A DNA stretch of 64,000 bases from Cliona cf. orientalis (lineage: Eukaryota; Porifera; Demospongiae; Clionaida; Clionaidae): the NCBI GenBank assembly GCA_963930775.1, contig OZ005690.1, positions 7,920,225-7,984,224 on the forward strand, written 5' to 3'. Position numbers and translations under genes: made by a program. Positions 45,901 to 60,900 of this stretch are shown here, in pieces; positions within the stretch are counted from its first letter, which is position 1; every line of letters begins with the position of its first letter. Below the pieces are notes generated by a model. It did not search any database. It was not told where the DNA came from and was given only the letters and a program-made list of their open reading frames with translations.

Positions 45901-48900
45901 TAATTATTAATCTCCATACAAAACATTGGACTTGAGCACATGAACTCGTGGCAAAATTTTTGGTGTCACTTTTTGCATAGTTAAAACATTGGAAGATTAT
46001 ATACAAGGTCTGTTCTAATTCTGCAACTATCAGTGCAGGGCCAGATCTTTCAATGTTTCGTTTAGCGTGTTCGAGGCCCAAGTTATGGGTGAGTTTATAT
46101 GCAATGGTATGGCAAGAAGCTGATCGTGCTGCTACATTGATGACTCTTGAGTGAAAATGGAGTGATTTTGTAGTCAAAATGTCATATCTGGCCCTCGAGA
46201 GCATTGAAAGCTAGCTTTTGTAAGTGTAGGTTGTAGGTGGACTGCTATGCTGTAGGAAAAAACTGATACTAAAGTTTTTAAGTGATCGGGCCACCACTGT
46301 GTGTGGACTAAGGCCACAAAATGGTTTGAGTCAACTTTAGCTGGGACAGGAGAAGTATTAATTTTATAGGCTAGAGCAGACTACTAAGTAGTTGTGTAAC
46401 TATCTCTTTTATGAGATGCAGAGAATTTTATTTCATTGTCATTAAAACAGTTTCCCATTCAAGTTGATAACTTGCATATCATAATAGTTTTTGTGATCCT
46501 ATTGTGAAATTAAATTTGTTCATAGGCAGTACTGCTGCTGTTTTTCAACTTATTGCCATTAACAGAATTACTTCTAAATTACTGTGTGCTATATGGATGA
46601 TATGTGCTGTCATTTAAAGGCATGTGCATACATGTACTATTATCAACGATATCCTTGATATGTTCCAACTTAACATGATACAAATTGTGGTAAATATAAA
46701 TAGGTGCTATTGCTGTAACCAATTATGCTCAATTTGGTTTCACTACTGGTCGAGTATTGGTGAGTAGTGTGCGATGTTTTGGAGATGAAGACCGTATCTT
46801 CAATTGCCCTCACAGAGGAGTAAGTATCCATAATATCTGTGGAGTCGACAATGTTGGAGTCATCTGTGCAAGTAAAGATTGGTGCAGTTGCACTGAATTG
46901 TATTTATGTAGTATGTAATATTATTAGACTGTAGTGATGGAGAATTCAGTTTGGTTGGAGGCAATACGTCTAATGAGGGACGAGTTGAAATTTGTATGGA
47001 TAATACCTGGGGTACAGTGTGTGACAAATTGTTTGATGTAAATGATGCTGAAGTAGTCTGCAAAAAGCTGGGATACTCTGAACTTGGTCTGTGTTATTAT
47101 TATTATTATTCTAGGCATTATTTAATCTTCTTCTGTGTTCAGATGATTTTCACATCACCAGTGGTGGTTTCTTTGGTTCTGGCAGTGGAATCATTTTTGA
47201 TATTGACTGTATTAAAAATTCTACGAATTGTAGTCACCAAGTTGTTGATGGTACTTCAGGGTGCACACATTCAAATGATGTTGGAATTGTTTGCACAGGT
47301 ACATGTATGAGTCAGACCATCAATTACCATGTTCATGCTAATAGAATGCAAAATCTAATTAGCGAAAGAAAATTTGTGTTCTATATAAGACTTTTTATAA
47401 TGTAGAGTGTGATGATCTTTACCAGAAAATCACTTTTATCTTATGTTCCATTAGAATAAACACGGTAATGCAAATAGCCTTGACTTGATGCACAGTAGCT
47501 GTATTTATTATAGCCATGATTGTGACTGATACAATGTTATTTTGGCATGCATGCAGTGTAAACTATTGGCAGACACACTCTGTAGTTGATGCAGTTTAAT
47601 AGTACAATATGTATTACCGTATATTATTATGTTCTAATATTATAGGCACCGCCCTAATTGAGACCTGCGCATGGCTTCCTACACAAACATATGGGAATAC
47701 TTCAAAGGGCCGTAACTTTAATTCTAACGTGTGAATCAAAATTCCCCAAGGTCAAATCTCTAGTTTCGACCCATTCTGTGTGCCTGTGTAAAAATTATGG
47801 CCCCAGATGCTCCCAAACCACCCGTGAATAATTTTTCTCTACTTTAATAGTGTATAACTTAGTGTTTAATCAAGGAGCCCATACACTAAGCAGAAAAAAA
47901 AATGCTCTACATAGTCGAGCTGGACGCATAGTAAAGCTATATAATGCAAGCAGGCATCCTGTCTGACCAAATCTGTTAAAGGTCGTTACGTTTATGTGCG
48001 CGCTGGAGACCCATACAATGCGAACAGGCAGCCTTAACTGACCAAAGTGGGTAAAGGTCGTCATATTTATGTGCCCTGTCTAACCTATTATTGATCGTCA
48101 AGATAATGGAATAATACTACTTCTCTTTGCAGTATGTTCCAATGGAGATGTAAGACTAGTTGGAGGGGCTGTACTAAATAGAGGACGTGTAGAAGTGTGC
48201 TACAGTAGCAGATGGACCTACATCTGTGATGATGTTTACTGGAGCTCTTCTGCTGCTGAAGTTGTTTGTAGGCAGGCTGGATTTTCTCGCTCCGGTAATC
48301 AAAATTCATTATTAGTATTGCCTGAAAGTGAGTATGGGATTAAATTCATGGATCAGTATGCTGTATGCGTTTAATTTGTCATATAGTCTCGTGTGACAGG
48401 CACTCCTACCTAGGCCCCGTGTTCCCTGTGCACTGTATAATAGTGCGCGCCAATCAGATGCACATGCAGAGTAAAGTCACATAACTGCGCGGGCACGAAA
48501 GGAGCATGGCAATGGGGTGTATAACTACTTAGCCGAATGATCAGTACAGCTGCTACAGACGTCACACAGGGGGTAGCTATGTGGGGTACTAGCTAACAAC
48601 AAATCATAATATTATTGTAAACCAAGGTAGGTATGTAACTATCATCAAAAGATGTACCTGGAGCAGGTTATGGTGTGATAGCAATTGGCTGCTAGTAGAT
48701 GTAGCTGTTGATTAAAAGACCCACAGGTAGACTCATCCTGTCCTGCTGCAGCCTGCTGGGCTTGCCTCTCTGCCCTCACTTGCTGTCAGACAAGGTCTAG
48801 CGGGTCTGGCTGGTGAGAGAGTCAGGCTGAGGTTGTTGGAGTTGAGCTCAAGCAGTGCTGCTTAGCATCACGGCAGTACTTGATCTCGTAGAGGCATGTG

Positions 48901-51900
48901 TAGACTGTCATGCAGAATGATGGACAGGGCCTTGCGCAGTCTTGTGGCCACATCTAACAGACTTCTCTTTAGGCATGGTTAACATTATCTATGCTGGCAT
49001 GAGGTCTACAGCCATGCATGTGCAACGGAGACTTCCGTAATCCCACATAGTGCGGGGGAGTGGCCCCTTAATATTATGTTAACTGTATCTAGAGCCTCTT
49101 TAAATACTATTTTACGGTAGATGGGTGCAGTTTCGGCAGGGTATACAGGAATTGGGAGTGGTATAGTCACTCTAGCTGGGTTATTATGTTTAAATTAATC
49201 TTGTGTTTATCTGGTGGGATATCCTTTGTGTCAGGGAGCCCCATATAATATGTGTACCGTACGTATGTATAATCAGGAGCATATGAGCCGCCCGAAGGGC
49301 GGCGAAGGAGCGTCCGACTGCGTGTCAGATGTGTTAGGCGAAGTTCATTAGCAATGCTTGACCTTATATGGAGTGGCCAGCTGCAGGGTATTTCCATTGG
49401 TTAAGCTCCATAGTGATAGCACCGCCCGTAGTGCACAGTCTACAACCACACTACAGACTAAGTCAATTAGCTAGTACAGTGTGGCTTGTACAAAAGTAAT
49501 CTGCTATGCACCGCACCAGCTGCACGTTCCAAATAAGGAAGTGTAGCCTTAAGGACTTCGCCTAACACATAGTACAGCCAACCCTACGGTAGTCGGACGC
49601 TCCTTCCCCGCCCTTCGGGCGGCTCATATGCTCCTGGTATAATATATGCCACTTGTGCTGAAGCAGGAGGCCATGAATTTGATTCCCAGTCTGCCTTGGG
49701 TTTTTTCAGCTGGTTTAGTAATGTAGAAGATATGAAGGATCTGTGGTAACAGTGTGGCTGCTGCCAACACAGATATATGAGTGGACAAAAGATATATGTG
49801 TGGTGCTCTAGTACATTTCGGCTGTTAACAACTTGACGCAGATATAATACTATATGAAAGGATCTATGGTTACTCTGGTCCAGTTTGGCTGCTATCAACA
49901 CAGACTTGAATGAATATGAAAGCTTCCATTTATGTTAGGCTAAACCTGAACTATCACATACCCATTAATAATTTTCTCATGGACTACTCAGCATTTACTG
50001 TGTTTATCTAATAGAGCGCAAGCTCAAAAATTGAATGCACAGGAGTGCAGAACCCTCACTGCTACATGCATGCATATAGCATGGCTCACTGTAGGCACCT
50101 GGCTATGCCACTATATAAACGGAAAGCCTCTGTGACATACTTCAACTGAAATATGCACTTGAGAGCCACTGTCTGTTTACACTGACATGTCAATACAGTG
50201 ACTGTATTGACAACTGACCAGCAAAGCACAGAATGGCAATCAGTCATATGTAGTTGAGGTAGGGCCATGTAAACACAGGCAGGACTTAACATGACCACTC
50301 TTCCTTTATGCCACGTATACCTTAGAATGCGTACTTGTTCTATGACGACCCTTACCATTTAGCAAAAGAGGGTTGCAACGGACGGACAAAAATCGCCAAA
50401 CCATGTACCAATGCAGTAACCCTTCGTCTACGCTTTGCGGCGAGGGTTAATAATTACAATTTTAAATTTCGTGTGATGTTCTGGTAAAGGTCGAATAGAG
50501 ACCAGTCACTGTATCATTTATTCAGAGGTTTCAGTATATTACTGCTCTATCTGTCACACAGCTGTGGGCATGGCATTCTGTGTTTGCTGTAATTAGATTG
50601 TATTATGGTGTTCTTGCATGTCCTTACAGTACTTGTATCTGCTACTTTGATTTGACAGGTGCTATGGATAGTGGATTCACTTTGCAGGGACCAGGTACTG
50701 GACTCACTTTGCTTGCGGAAGTCCGTTGTTCAGGCACTGAGGATAGAATCTTTGATTGTTCTCACAAAGGATTTGGTTTTTTGCATACTTGCTACAGTGA
50801 ATTTGCCACCGTATCCTGCAGGCGTATGTTTAAACTGAATATTATGTTGCATGTAACAAACTTTATAGTTATTGTGTAGATTGTGCCAAAGGAGAAGTTA
50901 GTTTGATTGGAGGCAATCAAACCAATGAAGGCCGAGTGGAAATCTGTAAAGATATGGTTTGGGGAACTGTGTGTGACAATTTGTTTGATTTGAATGATGC
51001 CGAACTTGTCTGTGCACAACTAGGATATCCAGAACTTGGTTTGTTGCTAAAGATTGGCAAGATTTATTATAATAATATTATGCTACGCTTAACAGCTCAA
51101 GTGATCATTATGAACGGTTCTTTTTATGGTTCTGGCAGTGGACCAATTTTTAACCTTGAATGCACTGAAACTGATGGAAACTTTACTAATTGTACCCTTT
51201 CCGAGGATACTTTAACTTGCACTCATTCAAATGATGTTGGAATCGTATGCATAGGTAATATTTAATGCTTCTTATTGTCTTATAGTCTTACTTTAAGTTT
51301 TCTTGTGTACAGTGTGTTTTGAAAGTAGTATCAGACTGGTTGGTGGTTCTGTATCAACTGAAGGCCGTATAGAAGTCTGCCGTGATAATGGGTGGGGCAC
51401 GATCTGTGATGCCGGATGGGATGATACTAGTGCTGGTGTAGTTTGTAAAGAGCTTGGTTTCTCTCAGTCAGGTAGGTATTTCATCCTGAAGGATTAAGAT
51501 CTTTCTTAGAATACATTGTAGTAGATTTCATTTGCTTTGTCTTGTATCATTATGTTGTGCACATGATCTGAAGCATGTGGTCTACTGTAGGTGTAGTTGA
51601 ACTTTTGATTTCAAAGTTGATTTTTCCTAAATGAGCAGTTTCAAAAGCATGCCATGCCACCTGATATTCGATACATTGTAGACTTGTTCCCAGGCCACTC
51701 CCATGATAATCGGACTCTCCTTTGCTGGCTGATAGTCATCCCTCCCTCCACGGACACCTCTTTTTTAGTTACTTCCTCGACCTATAGCATAATATCTCTC
51801 ACTGAGCTATTAAACGGGGTGCATGCATGTGCACAGGACCTGCCCCCATCTGTGAGACACTATACTTCTTACTGGTAGAGCCTAATGCGATGGTGATAAA

Positions 51901-54900
51901 ATTAATGAGCATCAAAATCTGAGTGCGAATAGGCAGAATTTCGCAAGTCCTAGGAAAAGAGCTAGGTTGATAGTACTGTAACGAACAACCTAGCTTTATT
52001 CCCAGGCTTCTTGCAATGTTGCACACGGATGTGTTAGGGGAATTACTTAATTAAGTCTGCTCTTCGTTACTTGGAATGTGCAGCTGACGCAGTGCATAGC
52101 AGATTACTTTGTATAAGCCACAGTGATTGACTTTGTCTATGACATGTCAACAGTCAGCAGTGTGGTTATAGACATGTAGTGTGGGCAGTGTTATCACTGT
52201 GGCGAGTGATCAGTGCTTAGCCAATGGAAAGTATCCTACAGCTGCCACTCCATATTATGGTAAAGCAGTGCTAATGAACTTTGCCTAATACATCTGCTAC
52301 TCATTTGGATGCTCCTTTGCCACCCTTCGGATGGCCTACTATAATGCATGCATGCATGTTAAAGTTCAGAAATTCGTAAGATTTGTTTTGGATATAACAA
52401 TTTGAAATGGAGATTGCAGCCCAGATTTGGAAATTGTCAATACCCAAACAGTAGCAGCATTGGAGTATGAGGCTGTGTGCTAATTGTTTTGAGCACCTGC
52501 TGAATGACAGTGCACAGTTGCATATTAAACACAGTTACTGTAGTCTATAGTTTGCTCAAGGCTACTAGCTAAAATACAGATTGAAATTGTTAACTAAACA
52601 TTTAAAAATGAGAATACAAATTTTAGAAAGTTTTATTTAAAAATAATTGATAAATTGGTAGTTTTGGAATGGCCCTTCTTGGCCATTGTAGACAGCAGAT
52701 CGTGATTGATGAGCATGGATTATGTTATAATATACTTTGTCAGAATTCTTGTTCTAAGCTACCACGTGCATGGCTTTATACTATTTCCACTGTTTTATAG
52801 GCTATAATATTATACTATTTCCAATGACCATAGAAATTGTGATATATTGATTGCTCTATACAGATGCTATAGCACGAGGTGGTGCATTCTTTGGACATGG
52901 AACTGGTAGTATTTTGTTTCGTGGTGTAGGGTGTTCAGGATACGAGGCTAGCATCCTTGATTGTTATCAAGCTGGGGTTATTGGCTGTAACCACGAAAGG
53001 GATGCTGGAGTAACATGCAGGCGTAAGCAAATACAATAAATTGGAGTAATAACTGTTTTAGTAGCACGATACTGTCCAGGTTGTAAAGACGGAGAAATTA
53101 CTCTTGCTGGAAAGCCCCGATCTAAATTAAATGAAGGCCGGCTCGAGATCTGTAGTAATGGAACCTGGGGCACAGTGTGTGACAAATCTTTTGGAACAGA
53201 TGAAGCTGCAATTGTCTGTAGTCAGCTAGGATACGCAAACATTGGTTGGCTTTACTATCAAGATTTAGTAGTACTCTGTAATAATCAATATGCTCTTGTT
53301 TTCATTCCAGATGCTGTAATTATGAAAGGATCTTTCTATAATTCTGGTAGTGGACCTATTTTCAATATTGAATGCCCAGAAGACGGAAGGAGCACGAATG
53401 AATGTAGTTTTGTAGTGGCCAATAATTCTTTGGATTGTACCCATTCAAATGATGTTGGAGTAGTGTGCCAAGGTATTAGCATTTTAATAATAAGAGGTAA
53501 TTACCCAAAGTCCCTTTGCAGTATGTATTGATGGCGATGTTAGATTGGCTGATGGTTCTGTGCCAACTGAAGGACGTGTGGAAGTGTGTTACAGTGAAAC
53601 ATGGGGAACAGTTTGCGATACCATGTGGGATAATTTTGATGCTGCAGTTGTTTGCCGGCAATTAGGTTTAACAGGTATTCCAATGTTCCTACTAATCTAA
53701 GTCTAAGGGGTCTGTTGTACTCAGTGTATTGATAAGTTCTGAAGTACCGTATTCGATCTAATTAACTCGTCATGAAAGTAATTACGAGTGTTAGATGGCA
53801 CGCCATTAGAGCGTGAAAGTTATCCTTCGCGACCAGGTGGCGCGCAAAATTTGTACACAAAAGTATAGGGACGCGTGGGTGGGCGCATTCAAATAGAGCG
53901 TGAAAATTGCACTTCAGGCCGAGGTGGCGCATCTATTAGAGAGGCGCGTTAATTAGATCGGATACGGTAGTCATTCATCCGAAGAAGACATCTCTATTTA
54001 ATGCATGCTGCTATCATTCCTGGTGAAACTTCTATAAGGCTATACCTAGTTAATTTTTTGTTTCTCAGACTCGGCAGGTCTGTTTTTGGCTGATTTAAAA
54101 AAAATTAATTTTTTTTTAACATTCCTCATATTATGATAGTGACAGGCCAGGAGTACTCTTTAGAAAAAGCACTCTTGGTCTGCTACTGATAGTGCTATAT
54201 GCTAAATGATCATCAAAATTGCTCTAGAATGCAATCACTACTAAAATGATAGCTGGCTGACTGTGGACTGCTGATGCTCACGATTCACTAGGCCACACCT
54301 TCTGTTAATTATTTTTTTAATTTTCATCCCTCACCCGGGTCAGTTTCCAAGCCCCTGTTTGTCCGAGAAACGAAACATCAAATTTAATTGGTATTGCTTC
54401 AGCCTAATTGCTTGATATTATCAGTTGATGGTAATATACAAACTAATAGATCGATCTGTGCTGCATGGACTAACTGTTTGCATAGCTATCACCTGTTATG
54501 TATTGTAAAATGTGATTATCGTTCTCTCAATAATTTGTATTATATCATACCAAATAAGAATGATACTGCAATTGTTTTGTTTTCTGACATATACAGTGAG
54601 TGTTTCTACTGCACTGAGTGATGCTTATTTTGGATTGGTAAATAAACGTCACTTTCTTGATGATGTTGATTGTGTTGGAGACGAGACTTATCTCTTTGAC
54701 TGTTCTCACGCGGGAATACTTGTTCATAATTGTGGTGGACTTCACAATCTTAAGGATGCTGGAGTGATATGTCGAAGTAAGTAAAAATCTAGACTCTTGA
54801 ACTTATGAGAGCAGATAGGATCCTGTTAACTAGAACATGTTTGTGTTATAACATGTATTATATATTATGTTCAGACTGTACACATGGTGAAGTTAGACTA

Positions 54901-57900
54901 GTCGGAGGCAGTAAGCCACAAGAGGGAAGGGTTGAAATCTGTATTGACCAAGCCTGGGCTACGATTTGTGATAGGTATTTTGAAGTGAATGATGCTGAGA
55001 TACTCTGCAGCCAACTTGGATATAGTAAACTTGGTTTGTTGTGTGCATGGAGCTGATTATTGAATCTGAACCAATGTTTATAACTTCCTTGTACATTTGG
55101 TGTGTCCAGACCCTGTTATTGTGGACAGTGAAGTCTATGGGTTTTGGGCTGGACTGATTCTTGATATAGAATGTGCTGGAGATGGTGAAAGCGTGGACAA
55201 CTGCATTTATAAAGCTATTAGTAATGTCTCAACCTGCACACACTCAAATGATGTTGGATTGATTTGTAGAGGTACTATTTGTATTGTACCAATAGTGTTT
55301 ATATTTTGTAAGATTCAAAATAATTGGCAACCTTGCAGTGTGCACTGATGATGAGATCCGATTGATTGGTGGCTCTGTTTCCAGTGAAGGACGTGTAGAG
55401 GTATGCTACAATGATGAATGGGGCACCATTTGTGATGAAAGGTGGACTGCTACTGATGCTGCAGTAGCTTGTAAACGGGCTGGATTCTCTCCACTAGGTA
55501 TATACATATAAAATATGGCTTGGAGTATTGACATAGCCTCGTCCCCAGGCCACTCCCACGTTTTCAATGTTACACGCAGAAAAGGGGGAGGGCCTGATAC
55601 GCGAAGTCACGTGATGGTGAGAGAAGGTCCACAACACCTCGCGGGTCGAAGGTCACCGGACTTATGAGCGCTACAGCTCGCAAATGATGAGAGACATAGA
55701 GATATCGCTATCATACGAGTAAAAGGTGATCTTTTGTCAGCTCAAATTGTATGTTTATAGTTGATAGAAGGCATGGATAGCGTAGAAACGACCCGGTTTT
55801 GTTGACCTCGATCGACCTACTTTCGTTCGCGTCATGCCACGTCACGATCGATCATCATGACACGATGCACCTGACTTCGCGTACCAGGTCCTCCCGTTTT
55901 TTGCGTGTAACATTAAAAACTGGGAGAGCCTGGGGATGAGGCTAGTATTGACATGCTTGTGTTCATTCTCACATTTCATGCTCACAATAATGGCAATTTT
56001 TGGGCAAAATAATATTGGCCACCATTATTACGTAACTTTCAAGCTGTTGAATAACATTAACATAATAATTTTTGCATTCCACAGATGCTATTGCACTGGG
56101 TAGGGGAATATTTGGAAGGGGTTCTGGTCGTATATGGCTTGATGATGTGGACTGTTTGGGATTTGAAGACAGTCTCCAAGAATGTGCTAATGGAGGAATT
56201 GATAATCATGACTGTAACCACTTACGGGACATTGGAGTCAGATGCAACAGTAAGCCAAATTATAGTTACCATGTCTGGAGTAAGGATTAAAGGCATCACC
56301 TATGATAAATACAATCATAAGTCATAACCCACTCTCATGATTTACGGTATATTTAATTTGGCGGTTTGCCTCTAACCTGGGCATTTAAAAGTATTTAAAT
56401 GTGGCAGTGGGCCCAGCCAAGGTCGAGGTGCTAATTATGTGCTTTGCGCACGTGTGTATGACTAGCCATGCAACATATTAAAGTGGGCGGGGTCTGCTTC
56501 GTATATACATGTACTAGCGCTAGCGTGTGCATATAGTCAATTGAGCGAATAGCTGCTGATTCTCAGTTATGAAGCTGGAGACCATTGACGTACACAGCTG
56601 TGTTCTAGGACATCATGTTTATGACCATGGACTACTTGAACAGTACCATTGTCAACAGTGAACGCGGTACCGATTGAATGGCTTATTACTAACAATCTAA
56701 CAATTTTTCGCATTCGTGATATGAACAGAGCTAACTAGCTGACTACGTTATGTCAATAAGTATCGGGCAAGCAAAAAATACTGGTGGAATTTAATTTGGC
56801 GGTTTAGCATCAACCGTCAAACTGCCAAATTTAATTCCCCGCCACTAATTCCAGCTATACGATACATTAATTTTGTGTGTGCACTTGAACAATTATATGA
56901 CATTGTTCTTACAGACTGTACTGATGATAGCATTATTACATTTCTTATAGACTGTACAGATGGTAGCATCATTCTAGTTGGAGGTAATAAACCAAATGAA
57001 GGTCGAGTAGAGATCTGTGTGAATGGTTCTTGGGGCACAGTTTGTGACAGTTCCTTTGATCTACATGACGCTGAAGCAGCCTGCAAACGTATAGGATACT
57101 CTCAACTTGGTTTGTTACAACTTTTATAACTTTCAGATATATATTCTTTTCTGATCCATGCTAAATATATGGGATCAATGCTTGAGCTAAGCAGCTACAG
57201 TTTCTCAATACACTCTCCATATATTCACTCCCATGAACATCTATGTGAAAGTTTTAGGTACACATGTAGCTTCTGGATAATGATACTAGAGCTTTGTAGA
57301 GCACATACTCGTATACACATTGCGCAATCTGTAAGTTTGCCGAATTTGATTGATCTATTTTGCTTACGATTTGCAATCTGTAGTTTTGCTGAATTTAATT
57401 ACATGTAATCTGTTGTGCTTACTAGTCGCTTAGATATCTACATCTTGAGATATGGTGATTTTAACCCTCGGCGCATATGCGAGGGTTACTGTAGTTGTTC
57501 TGTGTGTCTGCGTGACTGTTTCCAAGCTAACTGCTACATACCTTGTTTTGTGAGTCCAAAATGTGGTTTTGTATGGTTCCTTTCAGCATTCCAAATGCAT
57601 GTATTGTGTGGATTTCGCTGTTCTCCAGCTTTGGAGTCATTTGGTGATGCTAAGCTTCTTGACTTTTGATACTGTACCTTCTATTTATATGTGTAAGGTC
57701 ATACACACAAGTGGTCAATATGTTTTTAACCATCTGCGCATGCATGAGGGTTACGTACAGTAGTCACGCATGGTCAGAGCATACATGTAGTGGTCAGAGG
57801 CAGAGGCAGCTGGCAAATGTCCCCAGACAAAAATTATCCGCACATTGTTCACCTTAAAATGTCATAAGAAGTCTGATAGCCCAACGATCTTTACCTACTC

Positions 57901-60900
57901 TCTCCACTCTGCCAACAGCAACAGTGTTGCTCCATCATAGAGCTATGTCTCCATGGCTTAGCTTACAAATTTGCAACCTGTAGATTACATACTGCTAGCT
58001 ATAGCTACCTACATATGCCTTTGGGCTCACAGTTTGTCACTACCATTTCAATAAATCTCATAGCGCTGAGGGTTTGGCACCAATGGTGTTCATTATGCTT
58101 ATAATGATGATGATGACACAACCTATTATATTACCCCCTTGTGCATGCACACGGGATAAAAAGTATACGTAAACCAAAACCTGCACACTGTGGCTTCTTA
58201 TGTAATAATTATTATAAGATTCTTATTGTAAAACAGCTCAAGTTAACATTTTGGGTGGTGCTTCATTTGGTTCTGGCAGAGGACTAATCCTTGACTTCGA
58301 CTGCTCTCAGACTGGTGAAGCACAGAATTGTACTATCAATTCTGTGAATAGTTCTTCTGGTTGCACACATTTACATGACGTTGGAGTTGTCTGCATAGGT
58401 ACGTCGTTTTTATCCTTTAATGATATTGCCTTGATTCCTTTATTGCCTTGAACAGTGTGCTTTAGTGGTGATGTCAGACTTGCTGATGGTCCTGTACCCT
58501 ATGAAGGACGCGTTGAGGTGTGTCATGATAACAAGTGGGGTAGAGTCTGTGATGATCAGTTTGATGATCTTGATGCTAAAGTTGTTTGCAGACAGATAGG
58601 ATACCCACAAACTGGTAATCCATTCTAGCTTTTCATGTAGTGAATTGGTACCCAGTTATATGAAATGTGTGAAACACTGTTTTCATACATCCAGTTGCTT
58701 TTGCTCAAAATGATGCCTTTTATGGAACTGGCAGCGGACAAGTCTTTCTTGATGATTTAGCTTGCACTGGTAATGAGACCAGGCTGATCAATTGTACACA
58801 CAGAGGAATTGGTGATTATCACTGTGGTTATAGACATATTGCTGGAGTGATTTGTGAATGTAGGAATACTACTTGCATGAATGAATGAAATGTAAGTGTG
58901 GTTTCTTTTATATCATTAGTATGTACCAATGGAGAAGTTCGACTAGTTGGAGGTCCTAATGCAACTATAGGCCGAGTAGAAGTTTGTGTAGGTGGCAACT
59001 GGGGGACTATTTGTAATGGCCTATGGAGTGATGCTGATGCTATGGTTATTTGTACACAGTTGGGATTGACAGTACAGGGTAAACAGTTCAGTCTACTTGA
59101 TGTAAAAACTATACAACGTCATATTATTATAATTTTCTTATCTTCTGTAGATGCTGTTGCCATTCACGAATTCAATGCCCTCTATGGTGATAGTGTGCGT
59201 GTTAGGCCTATCTTCTTCAATAATGTAAAGTGTAGTGGAATGGAGACCAACATACTTGAGTGTGTACGCGATTCTGAAACAGCCAATTGTAGTAACGCAA
59301 ATGAAGCTGGAGTTCAGTGCATTGGTAAGCATTGTTAGCATATTATAATAAAGTGCTATAAGTGAGGAGAAACAGGGAGAGGGCATAAAAACAGTGGGTA
59401 TTATGTGCTACTAAATTTCTGTGGTAATGCTCAAGTCAACCATAAGAGATTTGAATTTCTATGCTAATGCTCAATCATAACATTTCTGAATTTCAATGCT
59501 AATGCTCAATGATATCTATCAAAATTAGTGATACTATGATAATGTGTTGTTGGTTATTTAGTTTCTAAAGCAGAATGATCTTCCTGATTACAGTATGCTT
59601 CGATGGTGGAATTCGACTGGTTGGAGGATCCAGTGAGATTGAAGGGCGTGTAGAGCTGTGTCACAATCAACAATGGGGGACAATCTGCGACAATGGCTGG
59701 ACTGACACAGAAGCCAGTGTTGTTTGTAGACAGGCTGGCTTCTCTGGATTTGGTTAGTAATATCAGTCACTTTCATGAGTCCATTTCGTCATATATTATA
59801 GCTACTAAATTTATTGTAGGGTCTGTGGCTCTTTCCAGGGCAGCATTTGGTCAGAGTGTGGGTGCCATCTTATTGGACACTGTAAGTTGCTTTGGCCGAG
59901 AGGACAGTATCCTTGATTGTTCACACGGAGGCATTGGTAGACACAAGTGTGGGCACAGTGAAGATGCTGGAGTGATTTGTGAATGTATGCCATTACTAAA
60001 TTATTGTTACTAAGGTGATAAGTGTAAACACTTATTAATTTTGTCATGCAGATTGTATAGATGGAGAGCTACGACTTGTTGGTGGTGCTACATTTACCAG
60101 TGGTCGTGTGGAAGTGTGTATCAATAGAATATGGGGAACTGTATGTGATGACTTGCTTGATTCACGTGTTGCAGCAGTCATCTGTGAGCAGTTGGGCTTC
60201 ACAAGATATGGTAAACATGATGAAGATTTGAGTCAATGGCTATTCTTGATATTGATGTCATAATTATTATTATTAACTTTATGTTATACCTCTAGATGCT
60301 GTTGGCATTTCATCTGCCATTTATGGTCCAGGAAATGGACCAGTACACTTCAGTGGTCTTCAGTGTACTGGGTTTGAAATCAATATTCTTGACTGTCGTT
60401 ATGACCAATCAGTTTCATGGAGTTGCAACCACACTAATGATGCAGGTGTCCAGTGTAGACTTCCAGATAACATCCCACCGACTATTCTATCTCACAGTGC
60501 TCCATCTTTCTCCAATGAGAACGTAACTATAAACTGGGTATACAGTGAGGAGGCTACTTCGTTTTGCACGTTGCGGTCTCCTACGAGTTTGACTCCAGTA
60601 CCTTGTAATGGCAACTCTGTAACTCTAACCAACCTTCAGGAAGGGTACCATACTTTGTATGTCCAAGGCACTGACCCATTCAACAATACAGCTGACCCAG
60701 TAAGGTTTACATGGAGAGTTGGTATGTATTAGGCACAAGAATATTATTAATAGCCGTTACATTTATGTCGCTCTTGTATTATACAGATTTGATACCTCCT
60801 AGTATAAAGCTTACTTCCCATCCACCAGCTGTTTCACGACAAATTGAATGGCTGTTCAGATTTCAATGTACTGGAGAAAGATCATGCACATTCATGTGCA

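Larger units (their letters stand above)
48295..50658 (+). other. Long intron inside SRCR 6 (2.4 kb)
   Basis: This is the longest intron found in the receptor. It holds the 49274-49636 element and copy 3 of the 17400-type repeat. No extra SRCR exon was found, and the phase is kept by joining 48294 to 50659. Confidence 0.7.
45235..58859 (+). other. SRCR domains 3-14: six A/B domain pairs
   Basis: The exons are 45235-45399, 45466-45627, 45688-45846, 46704-46871, 46928-47086, 47143-47298, 48133-48294, 50659-50823, 50880-51038, 51096-51254, 51313-51471, 52864-53022, 53080-53244, 53311-53472, 53522-53674, 54597-54776, 54875-55033, 55110-55271, 55339-55497, 56085-56249, 56951-57109, 58237-58398, 58456-58614 and 58695-58859. 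Odd domains (A) have NEGRVEIC, the ending [12 protein letters not shown] and [11 protein letters not shown]. Even domains (B) have [15 protein letters not shown], the ending GFS..G, DC.H.GI..HNC and DAGVIC. The pair, not the single domain, was therefore the unit that multiplied. Confidence 0.88.

Noticed and set aside
46205-46703. Possible additional SRCR exon in the long SRCR 4 intron
   Set aside because: No GRVEVC, WGTVCD or DAGV core is present on either strand, and the flanking exons already join in phase.
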